A DNA stretch of 64,000 bases, taken from NCBI RefSeq assembly GCF_009649635.1, contig NZ_WJII01000002.1, positions 248,001 through 312,000 on the forward strand. Reading direction: 5' to 3'. Source of the DNA: Microbacterium sp. SYP-A9085 (lineage in GTDB: Bacteria; Actinomycetota; Actinomycetes; Actinomycetales; Microbacteriaceae). Position numbers and translations under genes: made by a program. The notes under the pieces are model-generated. The model was not told where the DNA came from. It was given only the letters and a program-made list of their open reading frames with translations, and made no database searches. Below, one piece after another: positions 57,770 through 64,000 of the stretch (its first letter is position 1; every line of letters starts with the position of its first letter).

Positions 57770-57817
57770 TGTCGGCGGAGTTCGGGACCAGCCCGCCCAT
57801 CGACAACAGGAGCAGCA

Positions 57818-58855
57818 GTGGCCAAGCGCGCATTCATCACCGGGATCACCGGCCAGGATGGCTCATACCTCGCAGAGTTCCTGCTCGCGAAGGGATATGA
57901 GGTCCACGGGCTCATCCGGCGCGCCTCGACCTTCAACACCGCCCGTATCGACCACCTGTTCGTCGACCCGCACGACGCGGACGCGCGACTGTTCCTGCAC
58001 TACGGGGACCTCAGCGACGGAGCGCGCCTGGTGACCCTGCTGGCCGAGATCCGCCCGGATGAGGTCTACAACCTGGCCGCCCAGTCGCACGTGCGCGTGT
58101 CGTTCGACGAGCCCGAGCACACCGCCGACACCACCGGCACCGGAACAATCCGGCTGCTGGAGGCGGTGCGCCTGGCCGGGATCGAGACGCGCTTCTACCA
58201 GGCGTCATCCTCCGAGCTGTACGGTTCCACCCCGCCGCCGCAGAACGAGAGCACCCCGTTCCATCCGCGGTCGCCGTACGCGGCGGCGAAGCTGTACAGC
58301 TTCTGGATCACCAGGAACTACCGGGAGGCGTACGGCCTGTTCGCGGTCAACGGCATCCTCTTCAACCATGAATCGCCGCGCCGCGGTGAGACGTTCGTCA
58401 CGCGCAAGATCACCCGTGCTGTCGCCCGCATCAAGGCCGGCGTGCAATCGGAGCTGTATCTGGGCAACCTCGACGCGGTCCGCGACTGGGGCTACGCGCC
58501 CGAGTATGTCGTGGGCATGTGGCGGATGCTCCAGGTGGACCGGCCGGACGACTATGTCCTGGCGACCGGCGCGGGGTACACCATCCGGGACTTCCTCGAC
58601 ATCGCCTTCGGCCACGCCGACCTCGACTGGAACGACTACGTGCGCTTCGACGAACGCTATCTGCGTCCGTCCGAGGTGGACGCCCTGATCGGGCAGTCGG
58701 CCAAGGCGCAGGACGCGCTCGACTGGCAGCCGAGCGTGAAGGCTCCGGAACTGGCCCGCATCATGGTGGATGCGGACATCGCCGCCCTCGAACACGAGGG
58801 CACGCACTGGATCGACGAGGTCACGTCGGTGACGTGGGAGGGAGCCCTCGCATGA
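57818..58855 (+). CDS. gmd: GDP-mannose 4,6-dehydratase
   Basis: 345 residues, the family's usual length. The extended SDR fold has [20 protein letters not shown] (NADP loop), [17 protein letters not shown] and the catalytic SSSELYG with Tyr154-x3-Lys158 in [10 protein letters not shown] late [16 protein letters not shown] matches Gmd tetramer residues. It converts GDP-D-mannose to GDP-4-keto-6-deoxy-D-mannose, the branch point to fucose, perosamine, colitose and others. AGGAG at 57808-57812 precedes the GTG. It overlaps the next gene by 4 nt, heading a coupled three-gene operon. Confidence 0.96.
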   Translation: MAKRAFITGITGQDGSYLAEFLLAKGYEVHGLIRRASTFNTARIDHLFVDPHDADARLFLHYGDLSDGARLVTLLAEIRPDEVYNLAAQSHVRVSFDEPEHTADTTGTGTIRLLEAVRLAGIETRFYQASSSELYGSTPPPQNESTPFHPRSPYAAAKLYSFWITRNYREAYGLFAVNGILFNHESPRRGETFVTRKITRAVARIKAGVQSELYLGNLDAVRDWGYAPEYVVGMWRMLQVDRPDDYVLATGAGYTIRDFLDIAFGHADLDWNDYVRFDERYLRPSEVDALIGQSAKAQDALDWQPSVKAPELARIMVDADIAALEHEGTHWIDEVTSVTWEGALA

Positions 58856-59781
58856 GGGTCGCCGTCACAGGCGCGCGCGGCATGCTCGGCAGCGCACTGG
58901 TCGGGTCGCTGCGTCGCCTTCGCCCGGACGTCGAGATAATGCCCATCACGCGGGCCGAAGCAGACCTGACCGATCGGGACGCGACCCGGCGGGCACTGGC
59001 CTCGGCTGCGCCGGATCTGGTCCTCCACGCCGCGGCGAAGGTCGGCGGCATCAGCGCGAACATCGCATCCCCGACGGAGTTCCTCGCCGACAACCTCGCG
59101 ATCGACACCAACGTCGTCATGGGTGCGCACGAGCTCGGCGTCGACAAGCTCGTCTACTTCGGCAGTTCGTGCATGTATCCGAAGGACTACCGACAGCCCC
59201 TCGTGGAGACGGACATGCTCCAGGCGCCCCTCGAGCCGACGAACGAGGGCTATGCGCTGGCGAAGATCAGCGGCGGCAAACTGTGCGAATACATCTCGCG
59301 TCAGTACGGGGCCGCCTACCGTGTGCTCATCCCGTCCAACCTCTACGGGCCCAACGACCACTACGGCAGCGTCGGAAGCCATCTCGTCGCCGCGGCCCTG
59401 TACAAGGCCCACGTCGCCAAGCGCGACGGCGCCGACCACATCGACGTGTGGGGCGATGGGACGGCGCGACGCGAGTTCACGTTCGTCGAGGACGTCTCGG
59501 ACTGGGTGGCGACGGCTGCCGGCGACCTGTCCGCGTGGCCGCCGATGATGAACATCGGGCTCGGAACCGACCACTCGATCCTCGACTACTACCGGTACGC
59601 CCTGAACGTCGTCGGCTACGACTGCGAGTTGCGGCTCGACCCGAGCAAGCCGGCCGGCATGCACCAGAAGCTGATGGACTCGTCCCTGGCCGCCGGGTTC
59701 GGGTGGACTGCCCCGACGGATGCCGAGTCCGGCATGCGCGCAGCCTACGCGGCCTATCTCGCACAACAGACGGAGCACTGA
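58852..59781 (+). CDS. fcl: GDP-L-fucose synthase-like epimerase/reductase (Fcl or ColC role)
   Basis: 309 residues. SDR fold with [11 protein letters not shown], the substrate region [14 protein letters not shown] with Cys107, catalytic Tyr134 and Lys138 in [16 protein letters not shown], and His177 in [12 protein letters not shown]; Cys107 and His177 match the epimerase acid/base pair of GDP-fucose synthase. It would perform 3,5-epimerisation and 4-reduction to GDP-L-fucose. GDP-L-colitose synthase (ColC) comes from the same family and acts after ColD, and sequence alone cannot decide between them. GGGAGG precedes the ATG, and the stop shares TGATG with the next start. Confidence 0.85.
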   Translation: MRVAVTGARGMLGSALVGSLRRLRPDVEIMPITRAEADLTDRDATRRALASAAPDLVLHAAAKVGGISANIASPTEFLADNLAIDTNVVMGAHELGVDKLVYFGSSCMYPKDYRQPLVETDMLQAPLEPTNEGYALAKISGGKLCEYISRQYGAAYRVLIPSNLYGPNDHYGSVGSHLVAAALYKAHVAKRDGADHIDVWGDGTARREFTFVEDVSDWVATAAGDLSAWPPMMNIGLGTDHSILDYYRYALNVVGYDCELRLDPSKPAGMHQKLMDSSLAAGFGWTAPTDAESGMRAAYAAYLAQQTEH

Positions 59782-60971
59782 TGTCCCCTACCGCCACCCC
59801 CTGGTACCCCCTGGCGACCACCACATGGGACGACGCCGAATACGACGCGCTGCAGCGGGTCATCGCATCCGGGCGATTCACGATGGGCCCGGAGGTCCGC
59901 GCCTTCGAGGACGAGTTCGCGGCGTTCGTCGGGTCTCGCCATGCCGTCATGGTGAACTCCGGCAGCAGTGCCAACCTCGCCGGGATGGCGGCGGCGTTCT
60001 TCGCCCCGGAGCTGAACCTGCAGCGCGGCGACGAGGTCATCGTCCCCGCCGTCTCCTGGGCGACCACGTATTATCCGATATCGCAGATGGGCCTGGTCCC
60101 GGTGCTCGTCGACGTCGACCTGGACACGCTGAACATCGACCCGGCGGCGGTGCGCCGCGCGATCACCGACCGCACGCGCGCGGTGTTCGCGGTGAACCTG
60201 CTCGGAAATCCCGCCGACTACACCGAACTGCAGGCGATCTGCCAGGAGCACGACCTGGTCCTGTTCGAGGACAACTGCGAATCACTCGGTGCTGCGCTCG
60301 ACGGCCGGCAGGCCGGGACGTTCGGGGCGTTCGGCACATTCAGCTGCTTCTTCTCGCACCACATCTCGACGATGGAAGGAGGCCTCGTCGTCACCGATGA
60401 CGAGTTCCTCTACCAGGCGATGCTGTCGCTGCGCGCGCACGGGTGGACCCGGGAGCTGCCCGACGACAATCTTGTCTTCCCCAAGACCGGTGACCGCTTC
60501 GACGACCTGTTCCGGTTCGTCCTGCCCGGCTACAACCTCCGCCCGCTCGAGATGTCGGGGGCGCTCGGCCGCCAGCAGCTGCGAAAGCTGCCGGGTCTCG
60601 TGCAGGGCCGTCGCGACAACGCCGGCACGTTCCGTTCCCTGTTCGAGAGTGTGCCGAACGTGCGGACCCAGCGTGTGCTTCCGGGGGCGGACAGCAGCTG
60701 GTTCGGTTTCTCGATGATTCTGGAAGGCCCTCTCGCCGGACGTCGCAGTCAGCTGGTGGCGGCACTGGAAGCGGCGGGCATCGAGTCCAGGCCGATCGTC
60801 GCCGGGAACTTCGCCCGCAATCCCGTGATGGCGCGCCTCGAGGCCCGCGTCCCGTTCGACCTCCGCAACGCCGACCGCATCCACGACGACGGCCTGTTCG
60901 TCGGCAACCACCACTACCCGATCGACGAGCAGCTGACCGCGCTCGCCGACATCGTCCGCACGCTGGCCTGA
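59781..60971 (+). CDS. colD: ColD-like GDP-4-keto-6-deoxymannose 3-dehydratase (His in place of PLP Lys)
   Basis: 396 residues, DegT/DnrJ/EryC1/StrS fold. The cofactor loop reads [12 protein letters not shown], with His193-His194 where sugar aminotransferases have the Schiff-base Lys (SFHxxKNLxxxEGG). This His is the hallmark of ColD (His188 in E. coli) and of the CDP-sugar E1/RfbH enzymes, which remove the 3-hydroxyl. The C-terminal four-Cys [2Fe-2S] set of E1 is absent, which favours the glutamate-dependent ColD type. Other marks are [22 protein letters not shown] and [18 protein letters not shown]. Directly coupled to gmd and fcl. Predicted product: GDP-4-keto-3,6-dideoxymannose. Activity is inferred. 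Confidence 0.78.
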   Translation: MSPTATPWYPLATTTWDDAEYDALQRVIASGRFTMGPEVRAFEDEFAAFVGSRHAVMVNSGSSANLAGMAAAFFAPELNLQRGDEVIVPAVSWATTYYPISQMGLVPVLVDVDLDTLNIDPAAVRRAITDRTRAVFAVNLLGNPADYTELQAICQEHDLVLFEDNCESLGAALDGRQAGTFGAFGTFSCFFSHHISTMEGGLVVTDDEFLYQAMLSLRAHGWTRELPDDNLVFPKTGDRFDDLFRFVLPGYNLRPLEMSGALGRQQLRKLPGLVQGRRDNAGTFRSLFESVPNVRTQRVLPGADSSWFGFSMILEGPLAGRRSQLVAALEAAGIESRPIVAGNFARNPVMARLEARVPFDLRNADRIHDDGLFVGNHHYPIDEQLTALADIVRTLA

Positions 60972-61004
60972 CGGCATCCGCCGGACGCCGGTTCGGTGTC
61001 AGGC
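60966..61004. terminator. Hairpin enclosing the stop codons of two convergent genes
   Basis: GCCTGAC (60966-60972) and GTCAGGC (60998-61004) form a 7-bp stem whose arms contain the TGA stops of colD (60969-60971) and of the minus-strand GT2-TagF gene (61001-60999). Inside, GGCATCCG and CGGACGCC (60973-60980, 60982-60989) can pair at 7 of 8 positions. Confidence 0.55.
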
Positions 61005-63635
61005 GGTGCCGGAAGGATTCCACCGATCGGGCGGCGCCGCCGTCACTCGCTCATCGAGCGGGCGGCGGGTGCGGATCTCGATCATGGCGGCGAAGACCCG
61101 CTCGCGGTTGCGCCCGTCGCGCTGGGGGAACGCGCGTCGCATCCGCTCCCGGTACTCGGGCGCCGCACCGGATTCAACCACCCGGACGAGGGCGGCGGCG
61201 GCGGTGTCGGCTTCGACGCAGACCGGCCCGAAGCCGTGCTCGTCGTAACGGAAGTAGCCGTCGCGCTCGGTGTGCCCGCTCCGGTACTCGTCGGCGTCGA
61301 ACTGGTAGTAGACCACCGGGATCTGAAGATACGCGGCGTTGAACGCGGTCGACGAGTAATCGGTGACGAGGGCGGCAGCATCCACCAGCAGCGCCCGCAT
61401 GTCGGCGTCGGCGTAGGACGCCCGCTGCACGTGCGCCGGCACGCGGAAGTCACCGAGGTGGGCGCGCATGTTCGGATGCGGCATGAACACGACGTCGTGC
61501 CCGGCCGCCGCCAGTTCGGCGATCCGCGGGCTGTTCAGCAGGTCCTGCCAGCACTGCGCATAGCGTGAGCGCATGAACGCGCCGACGCGCTCGCGGGCGC
61601 TGGACGTGGAGGTCATGTCCCCGACCAGGTAATCGCGCCAGGTCGGCATGATCAGCACCGTGCGCCGCGGAGAGTCGCCCCGCGCGCGCTGCAGCTGAAG
61701 GAGGACGTCATGGCGCGGCAGCCCGGTCAGCCGGACCTCTTTCGCCCCGAAGACGTACGGCGACGATCCGGTGATGTAGTCGTACTCCTCTTCGGTGGAG
61801 GTGATGAACGCGTCGATGTCCTTCTTGTTCAGCCACTCGGAGATATCGCCCTTGATGACCCCGTGCTGCAGGAAGGTGAACGCATACCCGCTTCGCAGCC
61901 GCCGTGGCACGGACGCGGTGATGAACCGGTCGGCATGGCTGGACACGAGATTGTCCGCGTGGGCCATGAGGGCCAGATGCCTTCCGGTGCCGTACGCGAC
62001 CAGCCGCGCACCACGGGCCGCGAGCCGCTGCCAATCCCTGCTGTCGCGGCGGATCACGAACCACGCGTTGACCTCGGGATGGTTCTCACGCACCCAGAAA
62101 TACATGTCCTCGGCGCTGTCTGCGGCGTCGACGTCCCGATCGATGAACACCCACGCGTGCCCGAACGTCCTCGCCGCCCGGGCGGACCGTCGCGCCAGCT
62201 CTCCGCGTGCCATATCGACGCCCCTGCGGAGGAATCTCTTCCCGCGCGCGATCGTTTCGCGGGCCCCCACTCGCTTCAGCCGAGCCCGTCGAGCATGCCA
62301 TGTCGTGGCCGCGGCCGCCGCGTCGACACCGTACGCGTCCCGAGCCCTGCGCTCCGGTGTGCGCAGCGTCTGGGGCGTCCCGTCGATCTCGATCCGCACA
62401 TCGACGTCGTCGGGCAGCCAGAGCGTACGCTGCCACGCGATCGCACGGCCTGCGTACTCCAGCGCCTGCTCCTTCGTGAACCGCGGCTCGATCTCTCGGT
62501 CGTCGCCGAGGACCCTTTCCGAGGGAACCGGGTCGCCGCCGTGCGTGTAGGTGTATGCGCGCAGACCCCGCCGCGGATCGTGCTCTGCGGCCGCGACCGC
62601 GCCATGGACGGTCGAGCCCTTGGCGATGAGCAGCGCATCACGCATCCACGGCTCGATCGGCATCAGTGCGAAGTCGTCGATCGCATCGTCGTCGATGTGC
62701 GTGAGGTAGGTGGAGATGAGTTCGGACAGCGCGACCTGCATCCGGTCGGAGAACATCACCCGCCGTGCCTCGCCGGCTTGCGAGGCGCGCAGAATCCAGA
62801 ACTGGTCGTACAGGAAGAGATTCTGCAGCCAGCGCGGCACCGCACCGTGCCGACGCTCGGCGATCTCGATCAGCGGAAGGAACCCGTGCCGAAGATGATC
62901 GACGTACTTGCGCGGATCCGCCTTGCCGACCTGGATCGTCGAGTCCTGACGCTGTCGGTAGAGATACTCGGCGCCGGGGACGAAGAGCACCGTCGGGTCG
63001 TCGATGTGCAGGAGGTATTCGGAGATGAAGGCGCCGTCCTCGAAGCGCAGCCGAAGCTGTTCCGGGAAGCGGATCCCGTTCTCCTCCACGACGCTGCGCC
63101 GGATCAGGGCAGACGTCACGTGGGGTTGGATCCAGTCCGCCTGGACATCGAGGTGACGCAGCACGACGCCGTGACGGAATCTGCCGTCGAGCGCGTGGGT
63201 GTCGTCTCCGCGTCCTCGTCCGTACCAGAGCCGTATCCGCGTCGAGACGACGTCGACCCGTTCGTGGGGATGCCGCGCCAATGCCGCTTCGCATTCTGCG
63301 AAGTAGGTCGGGCGAAGGACGTCGTCGGGATCGGGGAACGTCACCCACTCGCCTGTGGCGTGCGCCAGACCCATGTTCCGCGCAGAGGCCTGACCGCCGT
63401 TCGGCTTCGAGAGGAACACGACGTTCGCGGCATTCCTGTCTGCGAACTCCTTCGCCAATCGCGGCGTCCGCCCGTCGTCCGAGCCGTCGTCCACCAGGAT
63501 CACCTGCAGTCGCTCGAAGCCGACGGTCTGCCGCTGCAGCGATGCGAAGAACTCTGGCAGGTACGGGGCGACGTTGTACAGCGGCGTGACCACCGAGTAC
63601 GTGGCGCCGGCGGTCGGGGGCCTGCGGCGCATCAT
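60999..63635 (-). CDS. GT2 glycosyltransferase - TagF-type glycerophosphotransferase fusion 2
   Basis: 878 residues. The GT2 domain (~12-260) has YSVVTPLYNVAPYLPEFF, DDG at 49-51 and DPDD at 102-105. A helical linker (~300-500) leads to a Glyphos_transf domain (~520-850) with LQHGVIKGD (His near 591), GLPRHDVLL, VLIMPTWRDY, FMPHPNMR and TDYSSTAFNAAY near 759. The HPN form of the second motif is closer to classical TagF than fusion 1, so the two proteins probably act on different steps or linkages of one polyol-phosphate polymer. The ATG at 63635 overlaps the upstream stop by 4 nt. Confidence 0.87.
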   Translation of the reverse strand: MMRRRPPTAGATYSVVTPLYNVAPYLPEFFASLQRQTVGFERLQVILVDDGSDDGRTPRLAKEFADRNAANVVFLSKPNGGQASARNMGLAHATGEWVTFPDPDDVLRPTYFAECEAALARHPHERVDVVSTRIRLWYGRGRGDDTHALDGRFRHGVVLRHLDVQADWIQPHVTSALIRRSVVEENGIRFPEQLRLRFEDGAFISEYLLHIDDPTVLFVPGAEYLYRQRQDSTIQVGKADPRKYVDHLRHGFLPLIEIAERRHGAVPRWLQNLFLYDQFWILRASQAGEARRVMFSDRMQVALSELISTYLTHIDDDAIDDFALMPIEPWMRDALLIAKGSTVHGAVAAAEHDPRRGLRAYTYTHGGDPVPSERVLGDDREIEPRFTKEQALEYAGRAIAWQRTLWLPDDVDVRIEIDGTPQTLRTPERRARDAYGVDAAAAATTWHARRARLKRVGARETIARGKRFLRRGVDMARGELARRSARAARTFGHAWVFIDRDVDAADSAEDMYFWVRENHPEVNAWFVIRRDSRDWQRLAARGARLVAYGTGRHLALMAHADNLVSSHADRFITASVPRRLRSGYAFTFLQHGVIKGDISEWLNKKDIDAFITSTEEEYDYITGSSPYVFGAKEVRLTGLPRHDVLLQLQRARGDSPRRTVLIMPTWRDYLVGDMTSTSSARERVGAFMRSRYAQCWQDLLNSPRIAELAAAGHDVVFMPHPNMRAHLGDFRVPAHVQRASYADADMRALLVDAAALVTDYSSTAFNAAYLQIPVVYYQFDADEYRSGHTERDGYFRYDEHGFGPVCVEADTAAAALVRVVESGAAPEYRERMRRAFPQRDGRNRERVFAAMIEIRTRRPLDERVTAAPPDRWNPSGTA

Positions 63636-64000
63636 CGCTGCGGCGGCAGGAACAGGCCGTCGCACGTCTTCGCGACCGTGACCGGTGTGGTGGTCACCGT
63701 CGGCGTGTATCGCACCGACAGCGGGCCGAGTTCCCCCTTGGGCAGGGGGCTGGTGAACGTCACGGTCTTCGACTGACCGCTGGGCACGAAGATGCGGATG
63801 CTCTTCGCGTCCCGGCCGGCCTCGACGCCCGAGCGCCAGTCCGCGTAGGAGTCGCCGAACTCCGGGTCGGTGGCGGTGATGCTGGAGCCGGGGGGAGCGA
63901 AATAGATGATGTCCTGGATGAAGGTGTTCCGCAGCAGGCCGTATCGCTTGTTCCGGACGCCGAGCTGGTACTTCGTCATCCCCTCCAGGGGAGCGCTGTT
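63632..64000 (-). CDS. DUF4012-like protein, C-terminal part (cut by window edge)
   Basis: About 122 codons are visible, with no start in the window (frame open to base 64000). The segment is a beta-rich extracellular domain: NTFIQDIIYFAPPGSSITA, SIRIFVPSGQSKTVTFTSP and LSVRYTPTVTTTPVTV, with one Cys near the end. This pattern resembles the C-terminal wall-side domain of actinobacterial DUF4012 proteins, which often stand in capsule or exopolysaccharide loci. It is coupled by a 4-nt overlap to GT2-TagF fusion 2. The family call rests on the tail alone and is moderate. Confidence 0.6.
   Translation of the reverse strand, partial: NSAPLEGMTKYQLGVRNKRYGLLRNTFIQDIIYFAPPGSSITATDPEFGDSYADWRSGVEAGRDAKSIRIFVPSGQSKTVTFTSPLPKGELGPLSVRYTPTVTTTPVTVAKTCDGLFLPPQR

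Noticed and set aside
59781..60971. Annotation as GDP-perosamine synthase or another sugar aminotransferase
   Set aside because: Those need the PLP lysine, which is His here; the dehydratase reading explains the loop better.

Overview
The window is high-GC Gram-positive DNA, almost certainly from the Microbacteriaceae and most like Microbacterium. The grounds are the blocks mtrA-mtrB-lpqB-comF-hpf-secA, furA-katG, DUF4129-DUF4350-MoxR-DUF58-SpoIIM-RDD and DUF3499/zincin/WhiB2, a DUF222-HNH gene, and many starts that look leaderless (a TAnnnT-like hexamer 6-7 nt before the start codon). No tRNA, rRNA, CRISPR array, transposase or integrase was seen. Both window edges cut genes: a PdtaS-type histidine kinase at the left and a DUF4012-like protein at the right.

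Layout. 1-8.8 kb: histidine kinase, CpaE-like and SAF/CpaB-like proteins, a small helix-turn-helix protein, an Rv3235-type protein, an AlaA-type aminotransferase and secA. 8.9-19.9 kb: genes lying between secA and hpf, which I read as an insertion into a conserved order. They are a PadR-controlled ABC exporter, a denitrification module (regulator, NnrS-like membrane protein and a large membrane-anchored copper nitrite reductase, divergent from a DUF2249 gene) and a coiled-coil protein. 19.9-25.6 kb: hpf, comF, lpqB, mtrB, mtrA. 25.7-38.1 kb: a membrane/AAA/DUF58 operon whose SpoIIM and RDD partners are displaced by chaA, aqpZ, katG and furA. 38.2-48.6 kb: a tannase-family esterase, ahcY, DUF3499, zincin, HNH endonuclease, DUF5719, a giant GT2 membrane protein and whiB.

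48.8-64 kb is a cell-surface glycan locus: two O-antigen-ligase-like membrane proteins, two GT2-TagF fusion polymerases, a GT11 transferase fused to a degenerate DUF6270-like domain, and a translationally coupled gmd / GDP-fucose-synthase-like / ColD-like trio. The ColD-like enzyme has His where PLP sugar aminotransferases have Lys. The locus may therefore make a 3,6-dideoxyhexose (GDP-L-colitose type) instead of, or as well as, L-fucose, and attach it to a teichoic-acid-like polymer.

The most unusual non-coding signal is a family of intergenic elements of 65-66 bp, each built from two direct and two inverted arms with 18-19 bp phasing. Arm sequences differ between loci but the geometry is kept. 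Three of the four surround the ABC exporter genes.
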